A stretch of DNA of 64,000 bases from SHZL01 sp963815185. GTDB taxonomy: Bacteria; Pseudomonadota; Gammaproteobacteria; Xanthomonadales; SZUA-36. The notes under the pieces are model-generated. The model searched no databases. It was given only the letters and a program-made list of their open reading frames with translations, and was not told the DNA's origin. Where the stretch lies: positions 124,001 through 188,000 of the forward strand of contig CAWFGC010000003.1 in assembly GCA_963815185.1 (NCBI GenBank), given 5' to 3'. This document shows, piece by piece, positions 9,010 to 17,504 of this stretch. The first letter of the stretch is position 1, and each line of letters begins with the position of its first letter. The position numbers were made by a program, and so were the translations under genes.

Positions 9010-9570
9010 TTACTTCCACCTACACAATGTAAACATCAGGTCTACGTGCGCCAGGCTGCTCTTCTCTGAGAACCAATCAACCGTCCTCTGTAGACCCGCA
9101 TCAAGACTGATTTGCGGTCTCGAATTGGTTAAAGAGAAGAGCTTCTCCGTCGATCCTAACAACCGCTCCACTTCCGAATTCTTGGGGCGAATACGTTGAC
9201 GTGCTGCCTGAAGTACATTCAGGGTCCCCTTGATATTGGTATCTACATAGGAATCAGGAGAATGGTAAGAGAAAGGTATTCCAATAAGTGCGGCGAGATG
9301 AAATACCACGTCGCAGCCGTCCATGGCGGTACGAATCCCATTCGGGTCCCTGACATCGCCCGGAAAGACCTCCAGCTGGTCCTGCCTCGATTCAGGTAAG
9401 GAGTCAATCCATCCCCAAGAATTGAATGAGTTGTAAAAAACAAAGGCTCTTACGTTCGCTCCTTCAGCGACAAGCGCCTCTACCAAGTGACTTCCAATGA
9501 ATCCATCAGCACCGGTAACCAGACACTTTTTAACCTGAATATTCACAAGAGTAATTCGTCCCTTTCCCAT
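9010..9570 (-). pseudogene. LegB-like NAD-dependent 4,6-dehydratase with internal deletion
   Basis: The N-terminal 115 residues are clear: CLVTGADGFIGSHLVEALVA (Rossmann GxxGxxG), FNSWGWIDSLPES and VFHLAALIGIPFSYHSPDSY. They match the sugar-nucleotide 4,6-dehydratases of legionaminic-acid-type pathways. After LNVLQAARQ the text jumps to RIRPKNSEVERLLGSTEKLF, the family C-terminus, so the catalytic middle (about 130 residues with YxxxK) is deleted. A GTG inside the frame (9546) may be the original start. The remainder of such a pathway is represented only by the adjacent chimera. Confidence 0.75.
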
Positions 9571-9931
9571 TAAATTGTGCTTGAAACTTCATAATCTTTT
9601 ACTTATGAAACTGCCACCACAATCAAACCGGAAACTAAAGCGTTTTCTTGCAATCGGGCACTATTCCAAATTCAAAAGGAGTTTCCCGATCAAACCACTT
9701 GATTGTCTACCTCGAGAGATAACTGGTTGAACAGGGAACTTGGGGGACTTCACTTTTCCAGGTATCGTCTATATCAAATCCGCAACCGTCTGACATCACG
9801 TCATTATGACATTATCGTTTGCTTTGCGCCCAATCTGGTGAAGGATTCGATTGTGAAGCACCCCGGGTTTGCCGGAGACTCGGACGTTCGACTCAAACGG
9901 ATAGCCGGTCGGAATTACCCCGAAACGATGC
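9571..9931. other. Unrecognised stretch with short plus-strand fragments
   Basis: An ATG at 9605 opens a 41-residue frame (MKLPPQSNRKLKRFLAIG) that ends at 9730. A second frame from 9703 reads LNRELGGLHFSRYRLYQIRN and DIIVCFAPNLVKD. Together they look like part of one lost gene with a frameshift, probably from the polysaccharide locus. I cannot assign a family. No promoter or RNA structure was seen. Confidence 0.35.
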
Positions 9932-10414
9932 CTATAGCATGCATGCGTGCAACCGAATCCAACGAGCCTCCATTTCCTGGTTAACGACTGCTGTGGATAA
10001 GTCAAGGAACCGAGCAACCAGAGTTCGGTGTTGACGGTAAAGGACTGTCTGTCCGCGCTCCCAATTTCTCCACATACGGGGGTCAACACCAAGCGCTCCA
10101 GCGGCCTGTGTCAGTGCTCTGCGGAACAAGTCAGCTGATATCGCGGCAGGATCTCCGGCCCGCTGCTGAACCGCATCGATCTGCATGTCAAAGTCAATCG
10201 CCCGCAGTCGTTCCTGTTGCAGCACGAAGGGCCAATCCCCAAATCGAATGAGAAGGCCAGAGAGCGCGTCATCGTGGTCCGCACGATACCGGAGCAGCGG
10301 TCTGGCTGCACAAGCACACAACTGGAAACCGCAGTAAGCAGCCCGCTCTGATCGACATGCTGCAGGGAAACTGTCGCCGTTGAAGGCGTTGCATGTAACA
10401 CGGCAAGCGCGCAT
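9932..10414 (-). other. Possible remnant with XRE-like helix-turn-helix
   Basis: A minus-strand frame contains RRALTQAAGALGVDPRMWRN and WERGQTVLYRQHRTLVARFL, which resemble an XRE helix-turn-helix followed by the usual RH..RVARFL end. The preceding residues (LRAIDFDMQIDAVQQRAGD) have no clear family and contain likely frame changes. It has no credible start, and it faces away from the MazEF-like pair. This is probably a decayed regulator, and the call is weak. Confidence 0.3.
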
Positions 10415-10447
10415 ACTGTTACATGTAACATGAACAGGAGAATGGCA

Positions 10448-10660
10448 ATGGCTCGAGCAAGCGTATCAGATCGAGTGGAAAAGCATCGCGCGGCACTCCG
10501 CGCAGCAGGTCTGCGGCCGATTCAGATTTGGGTTCCCGATGTACGATCGCGGTCCTTTGCATCCAAGGCTCACCAGCAATCAAGCGCCGTGGCCAAGAGT
10601 CATCATGCACGGGAGGATCAGGAGTTTATCGATGCCATCTCCGGCCGTGACGCAACATGA
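10448..10660 (+). CDS. MazE-like antitoxin (DUF3018-type)
   Basis: About 70 residues. An AGGAG at 10436-10440 favours ATG at 10448 (10442 and 10430 are alternatives in frame). The text RVEKHRAALRAAGLRPIQIW and VPDVRSRSFASKAHQQS is the typical antitoxin MazE-family pattern with a basic N-terminal DNA-binding part and a C-terminal toxin-wrapping segment (REDQEFIDAI). The stop overlaps the toxin start by 4 bp. It should neutralise the downstream MazF-like ribonuclease and autorepress the operon. Confidence 0.85.
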   Translation: MARASVSDRVEKHRAALRAAGLRPIQIWVPDVRSRSFASKAHQQSSAVAKSHHAREDQEFIDAISGRDAT

Positions 10661-11001
10661 GGCGAGGCGAAATCTGGACGGTCTCCGGTGGAGGTAGTTA
10701 CGCAGGTAAGCCGCGCCCCGTCGTCATCCTGCAGGATGATCGTTTCGATGCTACGGCATCGATAACCGTTTGTGCGTTTACTACCGATCCCACGCCGGCC
10801 CCATTATTTCGATTGGTAGTAGAGCCAAATGAACGAAACGGCCTGAAGGTTTCTTGCAGCCTGATGGTCGACAAAATCACGACCGTCCCAAAAACCAAGA
10901 TCGGCCATCAGGTTGGCAGCCTGGATGATGAGGACATGGTCCGCCTGAATCGTGCAGTTTTGGTCTTTCTGGGCTTTGCCGGGGCCAACCGTGAGAAGTA
11001 A
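10657..11001 (+). CDS. MazF/PemK-family endoribonuclease toxin
   Basis: 114 residues. The family start MRRGEIWTVSGGG and KPRPVVILQDDRF give the conserved RGEIW...G...RPVVI beta-barrel entry. ITVCAFTTDP and later SLMVDKITTVPKTKIGHQVG carry the typical conserved DKI.T. block, and the C-terminus is a helix (VRLNRAVLVFLGFA). MazF toxins cut single-stranded RNA at short motifs. It overlaps the antitoxin gene (ATGA), the standard arrangement. It appears intact. Confidence 0.92.
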   Translation: MRRGEIWTVSGGGSYAGKPRPVVILQDDRFDATASITVCAFTTDPTPAPLFRLVVEPNERNGLKVSCSLMVDKITTVPKTKIGHQVGSLDDEDMVRLNRAVLVFLGFAGANREK

Positions 11002-11047
11002 CGATTATTCGTTGTGGGGAAACCGGTAACTTATCGGTCTCGGTAAA

Positions 11048-11097
11048 ATGGGGACGGGGCAGATTAACTTGGATTAATGTGCCCCGTCCCCTTTATG
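11048..11097. repeat. REP-like palindrome, copy 1
   Basis: GGGGACGGGGC (11050-11060) pairs exactly with GCCCCGTCCCC (11081-11091) across a 20-base loop. An identical 50-bp element lies at 12713-12762. The sequence ATGTGCCCCGTCCCCTTTA resembles REP sequences linked to RAYT transposases, whose own start often reads MPRPL. The two copies bracket the Fic gene. Confidence 0.85.
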
Positions 11098-11293
11098 GCC
11101 CTCTGATCCGCCATATCCTCAGGCATATCGAGCGCCGAGAAGCCCTGCTCAAGCGCGTTGCGCACGCCCACACGCGCCCTCGCATCAGCTTACAACAATG
11201 TTCCAACGGACTTTGGTTGCCTTTCTTGGGGCAGCGTGTCATTGCCGATACTTGCCTTAATGCCGAAAAACACCGTTTATGGTTCCTATCCGC

Positions 11294-12403
11294 CTATCCG
11301 CTGTACCAAGTACCACGCCCGGCACCATGTTTCTTCAGGTGACCGGCGCGGGTTAGGGCCTTGAGGTGGTCCTTGATCGTATTCCGGTTAGCTCCGGTCG
11401 CTTTCTCTGCTTCCGAAACAGTCACGCGACCGCGCTCGCGGCACAGCTCGAGAATTTGCACCGAAAGTTCAGGCAAATTGCCAAGAATCAGCCGCTCGCG
11501 CTCGATCTTTTTTTCAAGCCGCGCCTTTTGCTGCTGCGCGACACGCAGGAAGAAATTGAGCCATGGCTGCCAGTCCGGTTTTTGTCCTGCCAGCGTGCTC
11601 TGAGTCTGGCGCAGGCTCAGGTAGTAGGAGTCCTTACTCTGCTCAATGACATTCTCCAGCGAACTGTACGGCACATACTCATAACCGCTGCGCAACAGCA
11701 GCAACGTCGTCAGAATGCGTGAGAGCCGCCCGTTGCCATCCTGGAATGGGTGGATGGCCAGAAAGACGACAATAAAGACAGCAATGACGATGAGTGGGTG
11801 AAGCTCGCTTTCTTCAAGGTTGCTTTCCGCCCACGCGACAAGCGCGGTCATGAGGCGCGGCGTATCGAACGGGCTTGCCGTCTCAAATACAACGCCCAGG
11901 CTCTCACCATCCGGGCCAAACGCTTCGACCTGATTGTCATGGGTCTTGTATGCGCCGCGATGGCGCTGGTCTTTGGACGAGTATTGGAGCAAATCGCGGT
12001 GCAACTGCTTGATGTGGTTTTCCGTGACGGCAATCTCCGCATAATGGGAAGACACCGTTTCCATCGTCTCGGCGTAACCGGCGACTTCCTCTTCGTCTCG
12101 CGAAGCGAATGCCTTCGCTTCCAGACCGGCCAATAGCGCCTCAACTTCCTTGTCGCTGAGCTTGGCGCCTTCGATGCGCGTCGAGGAGCCAATGCTCTCA
12201 ATGGTTGCAATGCGCCGCAGCGCGGTCAGTCGCTCCGGCGAAATACGCCCTATCGCCGTCCACGCCCCCTTGAATTCGTCGATCTCTGCGATCAACTTGA
12301 GGATAGCCGGCGTGATCTCTATTGTTTCTGTCCGGATGACGCCATCCCTTTTTTCCTCCATTTCCATCCATTTAGAATAGCAAGCGCCCATCCATTTCTC
12401 CAT
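11294..12403 (-). CDS. Fic family protein (AMPylase-like) with C-terminal winged helix
   Basis: 369 residues. The Fic core motif is HPFQDGNGRLSR (HPFx[D/E]GNGRxxR) at about residue 218. SSTRIEGAKL near residue 72 fits the N-terminal inhibitory helix (S/TxxxEG), so the enzyme is self-inhibited. The C-terminus (SVQILELCRERGRVTVSEAE to LTRAGHLKKHGAGRGTW) is a winged helix, as in Fic proteins that act as regulators. Such enzymes transfer AMP from ATP to a target protein. In-frame ATGs crowd the first 20 residues, and the true start may be the methionine before EEKRDG. It stands alone between two REP-like elements. Confidence 0.9.
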   Translation of the reverse strand: MEKWMGACYSKWMEMEEKRDGVIRTETIEITPAILKLIAEIDEFKGAWTAIGRISPERLTALRRIATIESIGSSTRIEGAKLSDKEVEALLAGLEAKAFASRDEEEVAGYAETMETVSSHYAEIAVTENHIKQLHRDLLQYSSKDQRHRGAYKTHDNQVEAFGPDGESLGVVFETASPFDTPRLMTALVAWAESNLEESELHPLIVIAVFIVVFLAIHPFQDGNGRLSRILTTLLLLRSGYEYVPYSSLENVIEQSKDSYYLSLRQTQSTLAGQKPDWQPWLNFFLRVAQQQKARLEKKIERERLILGNLPELSVQILELCRERGRVTVSEAEKATGANRNTIKDHLKALTRAGHLKKHGAGRGTWYSG

Positions 12404-12712
12404 CCATTTCTACCCAATTATCCAATTCACAAGAAAAACCTAATCAGGTCGGACCAGCGCAACGCTCGGATCTGTCGGACAAATCCCGATCTTTTCTGGC
12501 GTCGGAACAGCTTAAAAAGGCTGTTTGCCTATCAAAAACGAGCTGTAACGAGGTTGAGAATTTTGCCTTGAAGGCGAAAAGGTGAATAGAGCCTTTTTTT
12601 GGGTCCAAATTGTGGCCCAAAGGCTTATTTGGCGGCGCTGGGCCGACATTCCTTCAATTATATCAAGGTAATACGTTGGTCCGACCCTGCAGATTCCAGA
12701 GTGAAAGGTAAG
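12404..12712. other. Intergenic stretch with possible terminator hairpin
   Basis: No convincing gene. Upstream of the Fic start (minus strand) it should hold that promoter, though no clean boxes stand out. An imperfect hairpin, GCCTTTTTTTGGGTCC with GGCCCAAAGGC (about 12591-12628), may be a terminator or another repeat. Confidence 0.35.
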
Positions 12713-12762
12713 ATGGGGACGGGGCAGATTAACTTGGATTAATGTGCCCCGTCCCCTTTATG
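12713..12762. repeat. REP-like palindrome, copy 2
   Basis: Same 50-bp sequence and orientation as at 11048-11097: stem GGGGACGGGGC (12715-12725) with GCCCCGTCCCC (12746-12756). It lies 39 bp before the amidohydrolase start. Direct copies on both sides of the Fic gene suggest that the intervening 1.6 kb could have been gained or lost by recombination between them. Confidence 0.85.
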
Positions 12763-12801
12763 GCAGTATTGTTTATCCGACAACGCGCATCAGGAGGTGT
12801 C

Positions 12802-14139
12802 ATGAGTTACCGAATACTGCTTGCACTGGGGCTGATCCTTGCCGCGGCGACTGCATCGGCAGGCAACTATGTTATCCACGCCGGCCACATGATCGACGTG
12901 AAAGCCGGCAACGTGATCGATTCGGTCACGATCTCGGTCTCCGGAAACCACATCACCGACGTGCGGAAAGGGTACCAGCCGCCTGGCGAGGGCCAGAAGT
13001 TGCTGGATCTGCGCGACCAGACCGTGATGCCCGGACTGATGGACATGCACGTGCACCTGACCACAGAGCAGTCGCCCGGCATGCAAACCGAAAAATTCCT
13101 GCTGGAGTCGGCCGATTACGCCTATCGGGCCGAAGTGTTCGCCGAGCGCACGCTGCTCGCCGGGTTCACGACGGTGCGGGAAATGGGCGACCAGGATCGC
13201 AATCTTGGCGCTTCGATGCGCCGTGCCATCGAGAAGAACTACTTCCACGGGCCGCGCATCTTCACGGCCGGCAAGGGCCTGGCGACCACCGGCGGCCTGG
13301 CCGACTATTCCGACAACTTGCGCCACGAGTATATGGGCAATCCGGGTCCGGTCGAAGGCGTAGTCAACGGACCGATAGAGGCGCGCAAGGCGGTGCGCCA
13401 GCGCTACAAGGACGGCGCCGACTTCATCAAAATCAACCTGACGGGCCCCAACGTCAATCGCTATGGCATGCCGATGGGCCCGGAATGGATGCAGGACGAA
13501 CTCGACGCCGTCGTGGAAACGGCACGGGACTACGGCATGACCGTGGCTGCGCACGCCACCACTCTTGAAGGGATCAAACGCGCTGTCCTGGCGGGCGTGA
13601 CGTCCGTCGAGCACGGCATCTTTCTCGACGAAGCCACCGCGAAGATGATGAAGGAACGGGGCGTTGCTCTGGTGCCAACGATGACGGCGCTCAAGTGGGT
13701 CGCCCGCTTGGCGCGCGAAGACAAAGGCGGTTCCGAGCCCGGAAATTCGGTTACTGCTGGCTTCGGCGATGAGACGGACCGGACGGTCCGGTTGGCCCGG
13801 AAAGTGGGCGTACGGATCGTGTTCGGCAGCGACGCCGGAGTTTTCCCGAACGGCACGAACGCCGATGAATTCGTCTACATGGTCAACGCCGGCATGCCGG
13901 AAATGGCAGCGATCCAGGCTGCCACGATTGAAGCTGCGAATCTGCTGCGCATAGAAAACATGGCGGGCTCCATAGACGCTGGCAAGTGGGCCGACCTCGT
14001 CGCGGTGCCTGGCGATCCCCTGCATGACATCGCCCTGATGAAATCGGTGTCTTTCGTAATGAAGGACGGCACCTTGTACAAGCTGGGCGGCAAGGTCGTA
14101 ATGCCCATCGGGGACATGAAAGTTTTGGGGTCAGAGTAA
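12802..14139 (+). CDS. Secreted metal-dependent amidohydrolase
   Basis: 445 residues from ATG at 12802, chosen because AGGAGG lies just upstream and a signal peptide follows (LALGLILAAATASA). Metal-site motifs are in order: MDMHVHL (HxH), DFIKINLTGP (candidate carbamylated Lys), AAHA (His), SVEHGI (His) and FGSDAGVFPNG (Asp). This is the imidazolonepropionase-like amidohydrolase superfamily, which includes periplasmic Xaa-Pro or organophosphate-hydrolysing enzymes. The substrate cannot be told. The last residues VLGSE and the stop lie inside an inverted repeat shared with 14746, so the natural C-terminus may have been replaced. Confidence 0.88.
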   Translation: MSYRILLALGLILAAATASAGNYVIHAGHMIDVKAGNVIDSVTISVSGNHITDVRKGYQPPGEGQKLLDLRDQTVMPGLMDMHVHLTTEQSPGMQTEKFLLESADYAYRAEVFAERTLLAGFTTVREMGDQDRNLGASMRRAIEKNYFHGPRIFTAGKGLATTGGLADYSDNLRHEYMGNPGPVEGVVNGPIEARKAVRQRYKDGADFIKINLTGPNVNRYGMPMGPEWMQDELDAVVETARDYGMTVAAHATTLEGIKRAVLAGVTSVEHGIFLDEATAKMMKERGVALVPTMTALKWVARLAREDKGGSEPGNSVTAGFGDETDRTVRLARKVGVRIVFGSDAGVFPNGTNADEFVYMVNAGMPEMAAIQAATIEAANLLRIENMAGSIDAGKWADLVAVPGDPLHDIALMKSVSFVMKDGTLYKLGGKVVMPIGDMKVLGSE

Positions 14140-14140
14140 A
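14123..14140. repeat. Inverted-repeat element, left copy
   Basis: TTTTGGGGTCAGAGTAAA, whose inverse (TTTTTACTCTGACCCCAA) occurs at 14746-14763. It provides the last codons and the TAA of the amidohydrolase. Similar GGGTCAGAGTAAA palindromes are common dispersed repeats in proteobacterial genomes. Confidence 0.75.
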
Positions 14141-14307
14141 GCCCAGACGAGAATTGGCGCACATTTTCCGCTGCCTTCGGGCGCGGTGAAAGGCCGCGCT
14201 CTGGCCGCTCAAGGTCTAGGTGCCTGCGGGAATCAGCATATGCAGGCGGATATGCAGGCTCTGAGCCGAACCGAAGCGCTGGATCAGGGTTACTGCGCCG
14301 GTCTTCG

Positions 14308-14682
14308 CGCCTGCAAAAGGAAATGGGCCTGGGCATCCTGATCATTACCCACAACCTGAACGTGGTGCGGCATGTTGCCGATCGAATGGCCATCATGTAC
14401 CTGGGACGCTTTGTCGAACAGGGCGACTCACAACAAATTTTCAGCCACCCCCGTCACCCCTACACCGCAGCCTTGCTGTCGGCCAATCCCAGCCCGGATC
14501 CCGCCGCGAGGCTGGAGCGGATTCAATTGACCGGAGAAGTTCCGGGATTGCTGCACCGGCCCGCAGGCTGTGAGTTTCACACCCGCTCCCCGCGGACCCG
14601 CGAGCAATGCAGGGTTGCATTCCCGGAATTGACCAAAGGCGCAGGCGATCAGGTATTCAATTGCTTCTTCCCGATGGATTAG
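14308..14682 (+). pseudogene. C-terminal fragment of oligopeptide ABC transporter ATPase (DppD/OppD-like)
   Basis: The frame reads RLQKEMGLGILIITHNLNVV, then VADRMAIMYLGRFVEQGDS, HPRHPYTAALLSANP, and the family-specific C-terminal domain GCEFHTRSPRTREQCRV. The H-loop (ITHNL) is present. The Walker A, signature motif and Walker B are missing because only the last 125 residues remain. Upstream sequence back to 14141 has no homology I can see. The inverted repeats at 14123 and 14746 flank the fragment. Confidence 0.85.
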
Positions 14683-14745
14683 CGGAGAATTGTGCAACAC
14701 CGAAAAAATTCGCAAGGCGTTGGGTAACCTTTATTTGGGGCCAGT

Positions 14746-14763
14746 TTTTACTCTGACCCCAAA
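14746..14763. repeat. Inverted-repeat element, right copy
   Basis: TTTTTACTCTGACCCCAA, inverse of 14123-14140. The two copies enclose about 600 bp holding only the ABC-transporter fragment. Confidence 0.75.
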
Positions 14764-14859
14764 TGTCTCGCCAAATGTCGTATTCAGTCCTTTTTAGCTC
14801 CGATTCGATGTATGCTTTTCAACACCGGTATTTGTCAACCTGATCAAGGAGTAGACGCT

Positions 14860-15108
14860 ATGGGATTTTTCGCCTGGATTGGTTTTGGTTTTGTGGCTGG
14901 CGCAATCGCCAAACTGCTAATGCCCGGCAAAGACCCGGGCGGTTTTATCGTTACGATCCTGATCGGAATTGGCGGTGCCGTGCTGGGCGGCTACCTGGGC
15001 ACACGGCTCGGCTTCGGCACCGTCATGGGCTTCGATACCGGCAGCTTCATCCTGGCCATCGCCGGTTCCATCCTTCTGCTGCTGCTGTATCGCATGATAA
15101 AGAAATAG
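14860..15108 (+). CDS. GlsB/YeaQ/YmgE family stress-response membrane protein
   Basis: 82 residues from ATG at 14860, preceded by AAGGAG at 14846-14851. Three transmembrane segments: FFAWIGFGFVAGAIAKLLMP, FIVTILIGIGGAVLGGYLG, and SFILAIAGSILLLLLYRMI. The PGKDPGG loop after helix 1 is the family hallmark. Members are transglycosylase-associated small inner-membrane proteins induced in stationary phase or stress. Exact function is unknown. It is a single-gene unit. Confidence 0.92.
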   Translation: MGFFAWIGFGFVAGAIAKLLMPGKDPGGFIVTILIGIGGAVLGGYLGTRLGFGTVMGFDTGSFILAIAGSILLLLLYRMIKK

Positions 15109-15196
15109 CATTACCGGCACCCACAACAGGGCGTCCGGAGGAATCACAGCGAAAACTGCACCGGTTCAGAAACAGCAGACCATTTGACCTAACATA

Positions 15197-15342
15197 ATTC
15201 GTATTATATTACGAATAAATGGATTTTTACGCTATATATCGCATTGTTATACGATTTACAATATAATATATTTAACATTGTAATTCGTACTAAGTGACGA
15301 TATAAGTGATATTATCCATGTAACTCGTAATATATTACGAAT
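15197..15342. promoter_or_regulatory. AT-rich hipB operator/promoter region with repeated palindromes
   Basis: Two strong inverted repeats with the same arms occur: ATTCGTATTATATTACGAAT (15197-15216) and TCGTAATATATTACGA (15325-15340, perfect). A weaker match, ATTCGTACTAAGTGACGA, lies at 15283-15300. They sit immediately before the hipB-like gene and are very AT-rich in a GC-rich neighbourhood. They are the likely binding sites of the XRE antitoxin, which represses its own operon. Confidence 0.75.
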
Positions 15343-15367
15343 ATGAGAATCACAAATTCAGTTACCG

Positions 15368-15694
15368 ATGAAGCCGATTCTGGCCGAAGTCGGCGCACGC
15401 ATCGCCCGGCGGCGGCTGGAACGTCAGATGACACAGGCGGCCCTGGCCAGGGAAGCGGGTGTATCCAAGCGCACACTCGAACATGCGGAAGCCGGAGCCA
15501 ATGTGCAGATGTCCACGATCGTGCGGATTTTTCGCGTGCTGGACCTGCTGCCCCAGTTGGACCAGGTGCTGCCGCCCTCAACGCCCCGGCCAATAGAAGC
15601 GATGAAAAGAAAAGGCAAGGTGCGCCAACGCGCTTCTCAGCAACGCCGGGAATCGACACCGGAAGAACCCTGGACCTGGGCCGATGAGACATGA
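15368..15694 (+). CDS. HipB-like XRE antitoxin (system 1)
   Basis: 108 residues. The helix-turn-helix is at residues 7-60: RIARRRLERQMTQAALAREA, GVSKRTLEHAEAGANVQMST and IVRIFRVLDLL. A basic, Pro-rich tail (MKRKGKVRQRASQQRR) follows. It overlaps the HipA-like gene by 4 bp, and palindromic operators lie directly upstream. It would repress the operon and sequester the kinase. It differs in sequence from the second HipB at 25347. Confidence 0.85.
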   Translation: MKPILAEVGARIARRRLERQMTQAALAREAGVSKRTLEHAEAGANVQMSTIVRIFRVLDLLPQLDQVLPPSTPRPIEAMKRKGKVRQRASQQRRESTPEEPWTWADET

Positions 15695-16999
15695 CCACCG
15701 AAGCCTGGGTCAATCTGTGGGGCCGCAGAATCGGCGCCGTGGCCCTCGGCGAACGTGACGAGGTAGCGGCTTTCGAGTATGACGGGGCCTTCGCCGCCAG
15801 CGGCATCGAGGTGGCGCCGCTGACCATGCCGCTCTCTCGCCGCGTTTATTCTTTTCCCGAACTGCCGCGCCAGACCTTTTACGGCTTGCCGGGCCTGCTG
15901 GCGGATTCCCTGCCCGACCGCTTTGGCAATGCATTGATCGATACCTGGCTGGCGACCCAAGGCCGCTCGCCCGGCTCCTTCAACGCGGTGGAACGTCTGT
16001 GTTATACCGGCAGGCGCGGCATGGGCGCTCTTGAATTCGCCCCGATGATCGGGCCCAGGGCGCGAAAGCCAACGCACATTGAAATCGACAGCCTGGTCGA
16101 ACTGGCTTCCGAAATCCTCAGCCAGCGCAACCAATCTCAGCGTCTCGTTTTCAGGAAAAAGCAAACAACGGGCTTTGATGGACATTTTGCGCGTCGGCAC
16201 TTCCGCCGGCGGTGCCCGCGCCAAAGCAGTGATCGCCTGGAACCCGCAGACCAACGAGGTCCGCTCGGGTCAGGTCAATGCCGGCGAAGGATTTCAATAC
16301 TGGCTGCTCAAGTTCGACGGCGTGCGCGGCAACCGCGATAAGGAGCTTGAAGACCCGCAAGGCTATGGCGCCATCGAATACGCCTGTTACCTGATGGCCA
16401 GGGACTGTGGCATCGAGATGAATGACTGCCGCCTGCTCGAAGAAAACGGCCGCAGGCATTTCATGACCAAGCGATTTGACCGTACGGATCAGGGACAGAA
16501 AATTCATATGCAATCCCTGTGTGCGCTGGCGCATTTCGACTTCAATCTCGCCGGCGCCTACAGCTATGAGCAGGCCCTGATGACCATCCGGCAACTGGGC
16601 TTGCCGATGAGCGCGATTGAACAGCAGTTTCGCCGCATGGTGTTCAACATCGTCGTGCGCAACCAGGATGACCACGTCAAGAACATCGCATTTTTGATGA
16701 ACAAACAGGGACAGTGGTCGCTAGCGCCCGCGTTTGACATGACCTACAGCTACAATCCCTCCGGGCGGTGGACGGCCACGCATCAGATGAGCATGAACGG
16801 CAAGCGCGAGAATTTTGTCCTGGAGGATTTCAAACAGTGCGCACGGGTGGCTTCGATGAAACGGGGGCAAGAGAAGGCCATCCTCTCCGAAGTGCTGGAT
16901 GTCGTGTCCCGCTGGCGGGACTATGCCCAAGAGGCAGGTATCCCAAAACCAACGGCCGAGAAAATCTATAAAGCGCTGCGTCTTGATGGATTTGAATAA
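15691..16999 (+). pseudogene. HipA-like serine/threonine kinase toxin (system 1), one frameshift
   Basis: Frame 1 from 15691 gives the N-terminal couple domain (MTTEAWVNLWGRRIGAVALG and FYGLPGLLADSLPDRFGN). Frame 2 continues from about 16125 with NLSVSFSGKSKQRALMDILR, VGTSAGGARAKAVIAW and WLLKFDGV to 16999. The kinase core is present: NQDDHVKNIAFL (catalytic loop) and APAFDMTYSY (metal-binding Asp). A one-base change near 16125 (ILSQR to TNLSV) would restore about 436 residues. HipA kinases inactivate a tRNA synthetase by phosphorylation. As written the toxin is broken. Confidence 0.85.
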
Positions 17000-17034
17000 A
17001 GGGACGGTATCCATCTCGATCTGAACGCAGCAAT

Positions 17035-17358
17035 CTACGATTTATCTGGCCCCTTTGGGGTCTTTTCTTTGCCCTTGAGAAAGTCGTCGAGCGCGGCGAA
17101 AGGCTTGTGGGTTGCCGGCGAAACACGCGGTCCGGCCGAGCCGAGTGAAGGGCCAATGTAGTTCGTATGCTCTTCATCATGACAGTAGATGCACAGCAAT
17201 TCCCAGTTGCTGCCATCCGCTGGATTGTTGTCGTGATTATGGTCCTTGTGATGCACCGTCAGCTCGCGCAGATTCTTGCCGCTGAACTCGCGGCCGCATC
17301 TACCACAAAGCCAGGGAAACAGCTTTAAGGCTTGCTCGCGATACGATTCTACTTTCAT
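17035..17358 (-). CDS. yajD: YajD family HNH nuclease
   Basis: 107 residues. SYREQALKLFPWLCGRCGRE, LRELTVHHKDHNHDNNPADG and NWELLCIYCHDEEHTNY match Escherichia coli YajD block by block. The four cysteines (CxxC and CxxC) form the structural zinc site, and the HHKDHNH segment is the HNH motif. It is a short cytoplasmic predicted nuclease of unknown physiological role. It ends 36 bp from the HipA gene, tail to tail. Confidence 0.9.
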   Translation of the reverse strand: MKVESYREQALKLFPWLCGRCGREFSGKNLRELTVHHKDHNHDNNPADGSNWELLCIYCHDEEHTNYIGPSLGSAGPRVSPATHKPFAALDDFLKGKEKTPKGPDKS

Positions 17359-17504
17359 TTCCGGCTACTCCTCGTGCGATACGAAAACCTCATTGTCAGG
17401 ACCCGAGTTCTTTCACACCCACGGCTTGCTCAAGAAATGCGGGGCTTTCCGGCAGGGTCGAGCCGCCGATCCCCGGCCTGCTCTGCAGCCGGATAAGACA
17501 AGCA

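Noticed and set aside
10190..10300. Minus-strand text LAFSFDLGIG followed, in another frame, by LQQERLRAIDFDMQ, reminiscent of a Cas9 N-terminus
   Set aside because: Too short, needs a frameshift, and no bridge helix, HNH or RuvC blocks follow. No CRISPR repeats are nearby.
12790..14025. 411-codon open frame opposite the amidohydrolase
   Set aside because: It is a shadow of the real gene with strong GC codon bias; His- and Asp-rich text, no family, no RBS.
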